Shown one piece after another: positions 1 to 9,800 of a stretch of 64,000 nt of DNA (its first letter is position 1; each line of letters begins with the position of its first letter). The stretch is taken from NCBI GenBank assembly GCA_025403435.1, contig CM046347.1, positions 24,874,597 through 24,938,596 on the forward strand, read 5' to 3'. Below the pieces are notes generated by a model. The model did no database searches, was not told the origin of the DNA, and saw only the letters and a list, made by a program, of their open reading frames with translations. A program made the position numbers and the translations under genes. Source of the DNA: Artocarpus heterophyllus (lineage: Eukaryota > Streptophyta > Magnoliopsida > Rosales > Moraceae).

Positions 1-239
1 GTAGAGTTGTACGTGTGAGCCCACACTCACTCCGGTTGTAGATAGAGAACAATAAAGAAGACCAGTTGGTTGAGACTCTTTTGGAACGTTACTTCTCTAC
101 ACAGGTTGCGGAGGTTCTTCGGCACACTGAGGTTAGTAAGATCTGTTTAATTTATACATATAACATGTCAAACTTGTGTTTTGGAAATTACTCTGATGAA
201 AAATTTTAAAAAATTCCGCTGCGCACTTTGTTTCCAACA
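1..239 (+). repeat. Copia-A 5' LTR, 3' end only
   Basis: These bases match the last ~239 bases of the LTR at 25086-25324, both ending in TTTCCAACA, with about 7-8 differences, all in the first ~90 bases. The rest of this LTR lies left of the window. Confidence 0.92.
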
Positions 240-241
240 AT

Positions 242-254
242 TGGCATCAGAGCC
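242..254 (+). other. Copia-A primer-binding site
   Basis: TGGCATCAGAGCC lies two bases after the LTR end. It differs by one base from TGGTATCAGAGCC, the plant initiator-Met tRNA primer site present in the other elements here. Confidence 0.85.
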
Positions 255-750
255 GAGGTTTTTACATAAATTTGCAAGTTTGTGATCATGTTATATGCAT
301 AAATTTTGTGATCTTAATCTCTCCTATGCTTGAATTGAATTTTATAGAGAGATGGCACTCTAGGTTTCTATATAATATATATGTTGTCATGGATTATGTG
401 GTGAATGTTTATTAATTAATTATGGTTGATTAAATCATTGTTTATTTATTTATAAATTAATTAATACCGGTTATGGTTCCATAGAGGTTAGAATGTGTAT
501 CTAGATTTTTCATGTAATTAGATGGCGTACTATCATCTCCGTCTATGAATTGTTATTTAATTTTTAATTTGTAAGAATTTTGTAATTAAATAATTATTCG
601 GATAAGACGAATCTAGAAGACGGATCTTGAAGATTGATGATGGCGCCTCCAGGTATTTTCTGAGTCTCTAATTTTATGTTTTTGAACTGTTGAAAATAAA
701 ATTGATGAATTGCATTAAAATTGTATTTTCTGGATTAAGGGTTTTCTGCT

Positions 751-1013
751 CGGTCGGCATGCCGGACGTCACAGTTCGGCAGGCCGAAGATCACGGATCG
801 GCAGGCCGAAGATCACGGAACGACAGGCCGGACGTATGGTCCGGCAGGCCGACAGTGGGGCATAAAATTTGGTGCTCTGCCGGCAGGCTGAAGTTTCAGT
901 TCGGCAGGCCAAACCTGCATAGATCGGCAGGCCGATGTTCTAGATCGGTAGGCCGATGAAGCAAGACCGGCAGGTCCATCACCCAGATCGCCCTGCCGAC
1001 CAAGAGCTGCCGA
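751..1013 (+). repeat. GC-rich near-palindromic minisatellite, TCGGCAGGCCGA type
   Basis: About eleven degenerate copies of TCGGCAGGCCGA are spaced every 20-30 bases in otherwise AT-rich DNA. The unit is almost self-complementary (arms TCGGC/GCCGA). The same unit recurs in the Copia-B leader, in the copia LTRs (as the reverse complement) and in the gypsy LTRs. Confidence 0.85.
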
Positions 1014-1565
1014 GTGTCTAGAAAAGGTGCAATTTTAATTTTATTTTTGAGACGATTCTGAGAAACATTAAATTTGGATATGACCAGAAATATGAAGTAT
1101 TCGATTCATACAGGATTGAAGACTTGAAGATGGATAATACATGAAGAAGGATACAGCTTGAGGATTCAAGGATGAAGAATCGATAAATGTCTTGATTATT
1201 CTCTTGTAATCTTAGTTTTTCTATTCTCTAGGGTGGAACCATAATATTACGGTTATTATTATTTTGCTTGTAGCTTTGCTTGATTGCTTTGCTTGATTGC
1301 TTTGCTTGTCTGCATTATAATATGATTTACCATGTATACTGATAACATGTCATATAGAATAGGGAGTGTCGCTTATATTAAAATTGTTCATGCATAATTT
1401 TAAAATAAAACCTTGACTTCAAAAGATTGAGTGGGAGAAGGTTTTCGAAGAGAGGACCTAAGGCCTCCATCGTTGGTCCATAGGAAGAACATGGTGGTCC
1501 CAACCCCTAGGAAGGGATTTCTATCATGTACCAGATTGGATCTCTAAAAGGATAAGGTATTTTAG

Positions 1566-1754
1566 CATGATTTATGGTTGCACACCCCTAGGTGGTGATT
1601 ATAAATCATGGATAAAATATTGAAACGATGGTTATACACTCACGTTATTTTTATTATTAACCTCCCCTAGGAGCTCTGTTAATAAAATTAATGGCCAAAG
1701 AAATGATTATTAGTATATGCTGGATCATACAGGTCCTGGATGGCATATATTAAT
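1566..1754 (+). other. Cluster of leader RNA hairpins
   Basis: Three strong inverted repeats lie in series. Positions 1566-1575 pair perfectly with 1601-1610, with an inner CACC/GGTG helix around a CCTA loop. TTATTAAC (1654-1661) pairs with GTTAATAA (1678-1685) around CTCC-CCTA-GGAG. Positions 1709-1720 pair with 1743-1754, with one G-U pair. All three are retained in Copia-B. The function is unknown; packaging, dimerisation or translational control are candidates by analogy. Confidence 0.65.
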
Positions 1755-1967
1755 CAGGAGGGGATCTGTGTTCCTGATTGAATTTGGCATGACTCCCCTA
1801 GGAGCTTGTTGAATTCTGAGTTGGGAATTATCGTTGTAAGGTTGTGATATTTTCAAGGTTTTGACACATAAACACATTTGTATGATTTTACATGATTGTG
1901 TTATCTTACTAAATTATTATATATGTTTGCTTATGTTTGGTATATGATTCTTTATTGTAGATTGAAA

Positions 1968-3564
1968 ATGTCTAAAAACGCTTTATCATCGATACTTGAC
2001 AAAAACCAATTAACCGGTGAGAATTATAACGATTGGAAACGAAACCTGGACATCGTCCTTTCCTTTGAGAAACTAAAATATGTACTGACAACTCCTTGTC
2101 CTCCCGAGCCTACGGGAGACTCAAGTAATGAGCAATTCCAAGCGTATGATCGCTGGAAAGATGCTAATGATCAGGCCCGCTGCTATGTTATGGCAAGCAT
2201 GAACAATGCAGGCTCAACATCAGGATTATGAGACTGCGAAGCAGATCTTGGATAATCTTGAGGATATGTTCGGAGGCCAAGCCATAACGAAGCGACAAGG
2301 GGCGCTTCGGAAACTCTTAAACTATAGACAGAGACCGGGGACATCTGTAAAGGAGCACATGATGTTGGTCATGGGTTACCTCGTTGAGGCTCAAACCAAT
2401 GGAGCCGACATCGATGCTGAAACTCAGATGACTATGGTCTTTGAGACTCTGTCTAAGGAATTTATTCCGTTTAGAGCTACTTTTAATTTAAGCAATAGAC
2501 AAGATATGACCTTAACAGAACTGATGAAACAGTCACAAGAGTTTGAACTGCTGATCAGGGAGTCTCCTGCTGGTGGTGAGGCCAATATGGTAGCTGCTTC
2601 TGGTTCCAATCTTAACTCTGGGAATGGAAAGAAGCAACGGGCCAAGAGTGGGAAGTCTTCTATTCCTCCTACAACCAAGAGCAAGAAGAAGAAGAAGAAG
2701 AACCCACAGAAGCTTAAGTGCTTCTTCTGTAGAAAGGTCGGGCATATAAAGAAGCATTGCAAGGACTTCCTTTCCAAGGGAGGTAGGTGTGATCTTCTAT
2801 ATTTAGAAACTTGTTTAGTTGAGGAATCCAGTGACATCTGGGTCATAGATTCCGGTGCAACTAATCATGTTTGTGTTTCTCTGCAGGGATTCAAAGAAAC
2901 GAGAAGTCAACTTCGTGAAGACTTAACGCTTCGGATGGGCGATGGATCCTTGGTCTCAGCGGAAGCAGTGGGAGATGTCCATCTTTATTTTGATATTTTA
3001 GGAATTTAATTTTGTGAGATTGTTTTTATGTTCCTAAATTTAAAAGGAATTTAATTTCTGTATCTTCTTTATTTAAAGACTCCTACATGGTATCTTTTAA
3101 TGAAAAATTGGTGATTCATAAAAACAAATCTTTTATCTGTTCTGGATGGATGCAAAATAATCTATATTTCATCAAACCTAAGATGGACTTATTGCTTAAT
3201 GCTGAGATAAATGATAATAACTCAAAAAGACCTAAAACTTCTCACTCTAATAAGACTTATCTTTGGCATTTGCGCCTTGGCCATATTAACCTGAATAGGA
3301 TTCAAAGGTTGGTAAGGGATGGACTTTTAAGTCACTTAAAGGTGGAATTGATACCTCAATATGAATCTTGTTTGGAGGGTAAAATGACCAAAAGACCATA
3401 CAGGTCTAATGGCAATAGGGCCGAAGGGGTTCTAGAACTTGTGCATAGTGATGTTTGTGGACCGATGAACATACGGGCACGAGGAGGGTATGAGTACTTT
3501 ATCACTTTTATTGACGATTACTCAAGATATGGGTATGTGTACCTAATGCACCACAAAAGTGAAC
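1968..3564 (+). pseudogene. Copia-A gag-pol, part 1 (gag, protease, start of integrase)
   Basis: The ATG at 1968 opens a copia gag (UBN2/DUF4219 type; GENYNDWKRNL near the N terminus). A Lys-rich tract precedes a CCHC zinc knuckle, CFFCRKVGHIKKHC, near 2720-2760. The aspartic protease motif VIDSGATNH is near 2845. The integrase N-terminal zinc region (WHLRLGHINL, then a Cys) is near 3262-3375, and the core begins with HSDVCGPM near 3445. The frame is broken near 2215 (shift within gag) and near 2995-3010 (small deletion and stop before integrase). The end is the LARD-1 insertion point; the last five bases, tgaac, are one copy of the target duplication. It is not expected to give a functional polyprotein. 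Confidence 0.9.
3560..3564 (+). other. LARD-1 target site duplication, left (tgaac)
   Basis: tgaac here is repeated at 11775-11779. Removing one copy and the element restores continuity with the homologous Copia-B sequence near 29893. Confidence 0.9.
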
Positions 3565-5538
3565 TGTGACACCCGTTATTCTCCTAACGGGTATTGAGGT
3601 AATTAAATTAATTTTTAATGTATAAAAAAAATTGCTTCATTTAAATTTATTTTATAATATTTATTTTTATCTATTTTTAAATTTTCTAAAATTCTCCTAT
3701 ATTTATTTAGTATGATTACTAAAAAGCCTTAGAACTTCTAATAAATCTCAAAAATGTCATATTGGCATTATGTGTGTTAAAGTCTTTAGATGAGACATAA
3801 GGATATCTTTTCCAACTACTCTTGACCCTCATTTTCTTTATTTCCTCCGTGACATGCTTCAACATGTCTCCTCTATAATTGTTTCTATCACTTCTCTTCA
3901 AAGACTTCATCTTTTCTTCCTTTCTCTTCCACGGTTCCCACACTCTTCTTCTCATTTCTTTGCTGAAGCAAAATACTTAGAGAACTTCTTCAAGGCAGCC
4001 ATAAAAATCAGCCACCATCACCTCCATTTGAGCAAGAATTTCAGTCATACCGAAGTAAAGGAACCTGTTTTGAAGCCATTTCAAGCTTCCAACTAACCAT
4101 AATCCGAGGTTAGAATCTTATGAACAAATTTAGTCTTTCATTTATAAATTTTCTTTTATACAAAAGGATTATTCAAATTTGCGTTCTTAAACCTAAGTAT
4201 ATGTTTGTTGCTATTTTGGAGCATATGTATGAAGTCTAAGTGTATATGCCCTAGACAGAAAATTTATATTGTTAAACTTTATAATACCTCTATGGGCAGT
4301 GGTTATTTCTTGAAATTCTAAGATTAAATTAAAATAAATTTTATGAATGTAGTTGTATGTTGTGCTTTAGTTTTAATTGTCCTTATGCACGCCTTAGGAT
4401 CAAGGGAGTATGGAGCTAACGTTAATTGATTCCAGGATTAAGAGACTGTTGATAAGCTTAAAAGGTAGGGATTCTATTACTCATCTTTTGTGAGGTTTTT
4501 ATAGAATTAAAATTGATTGTTTTGCCGCAATATATATATATCTATGTTGAACTGATATTATATGATTATCACATATGAAACTATGACATGGACTCGTCTT
4601 GTATTGTACGGCGAGGAACATAATGAATTTGCACATGTTATAAATTGAGAAGCATGGTTAGGAAAACTAACTCTATTTAATAATGATTCAATATAGAGAA
4701 ATTGTAAGACATGAAGAGGGCGACGGTTACGTCCTTGGGCATGAATACCCTAAAAGGTAAAGTAGGGGGAAGGCGATGACGCTTCCTTGGGTTGAAAGTC
4801 CCAGAACACACTGTACAGGAATCGACTTGGTGAGGACTCGGGGCTTGATGTCCCCTCACCGGAACACCCTTGGAATGTTTATAGGGTGATCAAGTGCGCC
4901 CATTTGGGTTTCGATGAGTTGAGTGATACTCTATTTAACATGGATACCTAGGAACAATAATGATTGGTAATATTTGTATAAATGTGTAATTATGACACTT
5001 GGTAATGATTAACTACGGTATCCATAAGATGTGATCATAATAAACCTCATAATCTGGAATATGATGTAACTTATTAACCATGCAGGTTTTAATGTGGTAA
5101 TGATAAAAACCTAAAGGTGAGTAATGGCTTTCTCTACTGAGCATAGTGTCGCTCATTCCCTTATGTTTATATCTTTTCAGGACTCACTAAGTGTGAGGTG
5201 GCTACGAGAAATATAGTTGAGGAAGTGATGTAACTATATTACATTGGGACTGCTCAATTGTAAAGAATGTTCTTCATGATAATGTAAGCATCAATTGTTA
5301 CTTTCTGTGACTGTAATTATAATGTGTTGAGGGTTAAAATGATGATGACAACAGTTTATATTATTAAATTTAAGGTGCTACATTAAAACTGTGGTTTATT
5401 TATCGTTTATATTTTTATTTTTGAGTTGAGAGTTTTCATTTAAGTCCCGGGCAAATTTTATTTTTAAGGTTTTACTTTTATTATTTATTTTTATTTTATC
5501 TCATTAAAAACTGTTAACCCCCACATAGGGGCGTTACA
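3565..5538 (+). repeat. LARD-1 5' LTR
   Basis: The 1974-bp LTR starts TGTGACACCC and ends GGCGTTACA. A TATA-like stretch, TATAAAAAAA, is at 3621. Short reading frames inside it recur in all four LARD LTRs on both strands and show no protein features. It lacks a ~387-bp block present in the LARD-2 LTRs. Confidence 0.93.
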
Positions 5539-5545
5539 GAATTTT

Positions 5546-5558
5546 TGGTATCAGAGCC
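5546..5558 (+). other. LARD-1 primer-binding site
   Basis: TGGTATCAGAGCC, complementary to the 3' end of plant initiator-Met tRNA, begins 8 bases after the 5' LTR. Confidence 0.88.
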
Positions 5559-6783
5559 TAGGTTCGGTTAACCTAGGGAGTGTAGCACCACTTTAAAAAA
5601 ATATATTTTTGAGATGGTTTTGAAGCTGAATTTTCATTGTCATCATCAAAATGAACCTTCACATTGATTTATACAGTCTAGAAGGATGTAACATGGAAAG
5701 GCCATAGAATGAAAATATTAATAGTTATATGAGTACAATAATTATATAGAAGGAAAGTATTAATAGTTATGAGGGAATGATAATTATATGGAATGAGTTT
5801 ATAAGTAGAATGCTTATGAGAGATTCGTATAATATTAGGATCTATAAGCATATCTAATTCGTATAAACGATGAGAAATTCGTGTAGATACGAGGATTTAA
5901 GAGCCTTTTGTCTCGTGAAAAACAAAAAAAAAAGAAATATAAGGCTTGATTTATTGATTTTAAAGTTTGGCATAGAATGCCAAATTTTTCGTAATTGATT
6001 CAAACCTAAGTAATGATTATGTGTGGATTCGATGGAGCACATAAGTGTCAATGTCTTTTCTTAAAAGTTCTATATATTTGAGGAATATGATATAAGTTGA
6101 AAATCATGGTATTGAATCTTGAGAGAGATAAATGTTAGACTTTTGGTCTGTTGAGACTGTGTAAAGTCTAGAATGCATGAATCTCAAAATTGGAATATTT
6201 TGTTACGTACATTGTATTTAAGTGTATCAGTGAATCTTTTGGTTACCTACGGTTTTGTTATATGAGGAAATTCGATATGGTATAAGTAGAATTGTGGGGA
6301 TTGTAGATGTTCTTAAGTAGTAACATCAAGTGTCTTTGTTCATTGATATGGTCTACGTTGGAAGACGTAAATCGTATTGATTTCAAGGTTAGTCACATTC
6401 TAAACCCTTGGTAGCAATGATGATGAATCCATTGATAGATGTTAAGTATTATGAATAACATATGGGTGTATGCATTGTTCAATAAGGTTTTGATTAAAAC
6501 AAAATTATTTGAGTTGCTGGAAGATTATGTTGTTATGAAATGATTTTAAATATCATTCAGGAAGATCCTTGTTGTCGTTAAATTAGATTTGTTGTTCATA
6601 GTTAACTTTATCTATAGTGGGCTTTGAATTGGGTTTAAGATTCATACAAATTGGTTTTCAATTTTGTGTTTGTTATTTAACTCGTTCTAAATGTGTTAAG
6701 GCCCGAAACAACCTGACCATTTTCAACTAAGAACATTTGGGCCTAGTTCAAATCCTAAATCAGTTTGATTCACACTGTCTCTC
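5559..6783 (+). other. LARD-1 interior, 5' non-coding part
   Basis: This is AT-rich sequence with no credible reading frame. LARD-2 carries the same region (18900-20230, minus) with an extra ~131-bp block at 19423-19553, missing here. The missing block is flanked in LARD-2 by the direct repeat AAAGATTCAC, which fits a repeat-mediated deletion. Confidence 0.7.
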
Positions 6784-6805
6784 CCACGTGGTCTCTATAC
6801 GTGTC
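6784..6805 (+). promoter_or_regulatory. Paired ACGT-core (G-box/ABRE-like) sites upstream of the cargo genes
   Basis: A palindromic G-box, CCACGTGG (6784-6791), is followed by an ABRE-like ACGTGTC (6799-6805), about 230 bases before the first cargo ATG. A CT-rich, 5'UTR-like tract follows (6860-6960). Both sites are intact in LARD-2 near 18858-18880. They could belong to an internal promoter captured with the cargo. That is inference from motifs only. Confidence 0.4.
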
Positions 6806-7031
6806 ATATACAGTGGTTTAATCATTGTTTACATATACGTTTACTGTGCATAGGAGCTTATTTCTCCGAGTTCACTTTTTCTCTCTTAATTTGTTATTTT
6901 CTCTCTAAATCGCAAATCCTCTTCTTTTTCATTAAAAATTCTTCTTTTCCTCTAAAAGAAGAAGGAATTCTAGGATTTTGCAATTTACTATCTTAATTTT
7001 TCCTTTCTATTTACTCTTCTTTCATCTCATC

Positions 7032-7553
7032 ATGGACCCAAAGTACCAACACCTGAGAAAGTATTTCCCATCACACTCCCAAAAGATTCTCAGAAAGAAA
7101 TACAAGGCTAGAATTACTCGGTTGTGGATTCTTATGCGTTTTGGTATCACTTGTGATGTGAGAATGTTGATAGAGGGGAAAATCCGTCCGAGTGACTTTA
7201 GTTAAGATATCGGTTTACCAGGAACAGGTACCAGTCGTAGTGCAATGAAAAGAAGAGCTCGTGCCATCGTGGTCACTTGTAACAAATGTGGAAGACAAAA
7301 TTGTAACGGTAAATGTACTTCACCTGGTTATATGTCTACGAATAGAGAGGATAAAATAAGGTTTTGTAGGGATGGACTTTCAAAGGAGAACTTGGATAGC
7401 ATCCATCCTCCTCTCCATGGTCACCCTAGTGGATATGTTCAAGGAGCTATTTTTAAACTCTGGCCTAAATTTTATACAGAAAGACAACGCCTCAGGAATA
7501 TGGTATTTCTAGATCCTGTTTGCCAAGCCATAAGAAAACTGGATGGGGAATAA
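7032..7553 (+). pseudogene. Small basic Cys-rich protein, resembling plant-virus nucleic-acid-binding protein
   Basis: From the ATG at 7032 one frame runs to a TAA at 7551 and is broken by a single TAA at 7203-7205. The part after the stop is itself open from an ATG at 7245 (102 codons). Visible features are a Lys/Arg-rich N-terminal part, then GTSRSAMKRRARA, then a four-Cys cluster CNKCGRQNCNGKC and a polar tail. A basic Arg cluster directly before a Cys cluster is the layout of the small nucleic-acid-binding protein of carlaviruses and relatives; that link is by pattern only. LARD-2 has a Gln codon where this copy has the stop, but has other breaks. Alternative: a retroelement or host zinc-knuckle protein. 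It lies 641 bases upstream of the LOG-like ATG. Confidence 0.5.
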
Positions 7554-8194
7554 GTCATCGCACTATAAAGGTTATTTAGTCTTTGCTTATTTGAAGCAGT
7601 TTTAGCTGATGTTCAACAGTTTGTGTTTTTCTTTTACTCAGAATATTTGCTTTTGTGTTTGAAATAATTGTGATTATTAGATTGATACAGTAAGTGTTAA
7701 TATCTTATTTAATTTATGACTTTCTTAAATATATATAATAAAATATATTATCTTATTAGACACGTCACATACGGTACAGTAATATGTTTGAATTTTGAAA
7801 AGCTTATCCAGATATTTCAAGATTTGTGTCTCAAATTTCAAAAGTTCTACAGTATTTGTCGTTTATATTAAATTTCTAGACTTGGTGTATATTTGTCAAA
7901 AAGTCTACAGTTGTATCATGAGGGTCTTCTGTCGAATTGTTCTCAATTGTCAAAAGTTATACAATTAGAGTCTAATCTTTTTCAAAAAGTGAATCAGATT
8001 TTCTGTAAACTATCAATCACCTTATCTTACTTTCTTATCCGCACAAGATTTTGTTTAAATCTTTGGATTACCTTTTCATTACCTACTTGTCTATCTCTTT
8101 AGCCCTTTTTGTATATTTCTCATCTTTAAAATCTCATGTAGAACCCGAAGTCTAAGTGGAGCAGACATTAAGCAACCACTTCTATAAACCAAAT
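7554..8194 (+). other. Spacer between the two LARD-1 cargo reading frames
   Basis: About 640 bp of AT-rich sequence without a convincing reading frame. It is retained in LARD-2 with few differences. It could be an untranslated region or the promoter of the LOG-like gene; no clear motif decides. Confidence 0.5.
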
Positions 8195-8845
8195 ATGTAT
8201 ACCTCCCAGTCCACGAAGAAAATAAAGAATGTTTGTGTCTTTTGTGGTTCCAGCTTTGGAAAAGATAAAGCTTATTTAGAAGCTGCAAATCACTTAGGGC
8301 AAGTCCTAGCACACAAGAAGATTAACATAATCTATGGGGGTGGTAGTATAAAAATGATGGTAAATATGGCACTAGCAGCTAGGTCTAGCGACGCTACTGA
8401 TGTAAGAATTTGGCCTCATATTCCAGTTGAAGGAAACCTTTGTAAGGAAGCCATAGGTAAGGGAGAAGGAGTCAGGAGTATCCCTATAAATTTTAAAGAC
8501 ATAATCTATAATTCTGATGCTTTTATAGCATTACCTGGTGGTCTAGGTACTCTTGAGGAAATATTTATAGTTGCTTGTGGGCAATTGTTGGGCTTTTATT
8601 CCAAACCTTTGGGACTGCTGAACGTAAAGGGTTTTTATGACGGTCTTTTGAAATTTCTAGATTACGCTGTGGAAGAAAACATCACTACAGAATCGGAGAG
8701 ACAAATCTTTGTCACTGCTTCAACAGCTGAGGAATTGATAGATAAAATGCAAATCATACATCCAGAATCCGACACTGCAACATCCAAGCTTGAATGGGAA
8801 AGGGAAAGCCGGGAGCGGCCAATTGATTTGAATCTCCATCTGTAA
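8195..8845 (+). CDS. LOG: LOG-like cytokinin riboside 5'-monophosphate phosphoribohydrolase, retrotransposon-borne
   Basis: This 216-residue, uninterrupted frame starts at the ATG at 8195; an in-frame GTG at 8156 is not needed. LOG enzymes release active cytokinin bases from their nucleotides and usually have 210-230 residues. Visible motifs are CVFCGSS (14-20), YGGGSI (47-52), SDAFIALPGGLGTLEE (107-122, containing the family signature PGGxGTxxE) and KPLGLLNVKGFYDGLL (137-152). The frame has no introns, whereas plant LOG genes normally have several, so it looks derived from spliced RNA. Divergence is concentrated in 53-105. The Arg-Lys pair expected eight residues before SDAF is Asn99-Phe100, with Lys101 next to it, so catalysis is uncertain. 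The family call is firm; activity is unknown. Confidence 0.85.
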   Translation: MYTSQSTKKIKNVCVFCGSSFGKDKAYLEAANHLGQVLAHKKINIIYGGGSIKMMVNMALAARSSDATDVRIWPHIPVEGNLCKEAIGKGEGVRSIPINFKDIIYNSDAFIALPGGLGTLEEIFIVACGQLLGFYSKPLGLLNVKGFYDGLLKFLDYAVEENITTESERQIFVTASTAEELIDKMQIIHPESDTATSKLEWERESRERPIDLNLHL

Positions 8846-9786
8846 TCTTTTTGTTTTATCTTTGGCATGTAGGCATGTGTGTCTGTATTTCGTGTGTTAC
8901 GAATAACCGTTTGCCTTGTATTATGTGTTTCTTGTGGTACGTCGTTGTTAAATCTTTTAGATTCATTGAGCCTAATGCCGGGATGGCTGGATACGGAGTA
9001 CTTGATGCTCTCGAAACGCATCCTTCTTAAGGTCCGATCTTTTGTTTATCGATGTTTTTGTATCCTCTAAGCATGCATGATATGGATAGCTGGTATACGG
9101 AGTGCCTTGTACTCTCGAAACGTATCCGTATTATGTTTGTAATGTGTAATATTCTGTTAATATTATGTGGAAGTACCAGAGTCAGTTATGAGGATATTCC
9201 ATATGAAATATGAGTATAGTATTTGGGTTGAATGTTTGTGTCATGAGGATAGCTGTTTAATGAAAAATATGTCGGGTATGTTTGCAACTCTGAGATTCCG
9301 TTTAATATCTCTATGAGTAAGTTTAATGTATATTTTTGAATAAAAGTGTTTGTGATATATGTTTTATGATTATGTTCTAGTTTATTAGTTGAGGTATGAA
9401 ATCAAATATATTTGACTTTTCCTTACTCAAAAAGGAAAAGGAACCTAAAGATGAAGTATATAAAATTTCTCTGGCAATCTCCTTAAATGTGATTGTAAAT
9501 CACAGTCCATGGACAATGAAGGACTGGAATCATGGTATGGTCAATATGTATGCCTGATCAGATTCTTAGACTATTATACGGTGTTATAAGTTGAAACTTG
9601 TCAGAAATACTCTCATTGAGGGATTTAGGAGTAAGATTTATTATGCAAGTAAATAAGTGGAGATACGATAACTTAAATTTGGAGGACAAACAACATTAAC
9701 GGTTTAGACTCAGAATTGGAATCATAGTGGAATCATAATTTTTACTAGTATTGCTAGAATTGAAATTTCGAGGACGAAATTTCTTT
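8846..9786 (+). other. LARD-1 interior, 3' non-coding part
   Basis: AT-rich sequence downstream of the LOG-like gene without a credible gene. It contains two related inverted-repeat segments (8990-9024 and 9092-9127). It is shared with LARD-2, with visibly more differences than the coding part in the first ~100 bases. Confidence 0.6.
8990..9127 (+). repeat. Pair of related short hairpins 3' of the LOG-like gene
   Basis: Two similar units, each with a GGATACGGAGT-type left arm, a centre containing CTCTCGAAACG and a right arm ending in CATCC or TATCC, start about 100 bases apart. Arms such as ATACGGAGT and ACTCTCGAAACGTAT can partly pair. They are conserved in LARD-2 near 16520-16665. They might be 3' processing or packaging structures; there is no direct evidence. 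Confidence 0.45.
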
Positions 9787-9800
9787 AAGGGGGGTAGAGC
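9787..9800 (+). other. LARD-1 polypurine tract
   Basis: AAGGGGGGTAGAGC abuts the 3' LTR and follows GAGGACGAAATTTC. It is the plus-strand primer site expected of an LTR element. Confidence 0.85.

Larger units (their letters stand above)
255..1967 (+). other. Copia-A untranslated leader (about 1.7 kb)
   Basis: This is a long non-coding stretch between the primer-binding site and the gag ATG. It holds a GC-rich minisatellite (751-1013) and a row of hairpins with CCCCTAGG cores (1566-1830). Copia-B has a colinear leader at 26689-28389. No credible protein gene is present. A short ATG frame across the minisatellite only translates the repeat. Confidence 0.8.

Noticed and set aside
751..1013. CRISPR-like array of short repeats
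   Set aside because: Units are about 12 bp, degenerate and irregularly spaced, in a plant retrotransposon leader. There are no cas genes.
2424..2846. 140-codon antisense frame over Copia-A gag
   Set aside because: It is the shadow of the Lys-rich gag region on the other strand.
3719..4096. Overlapping 78- and 80-codon frames on opposite strands, repeated in all four LARD LTRs
   Set aside because: They lie in LTR sequence, overlap each other antisense and show only biased composition. Recurrence is explained by LTR duplication.
8156..8194. N-terminal extension of the LOG-like protein
   Set aside because: It would need a GTG start. The ATG at 8195 gives a start position like that of known LOG proteins.
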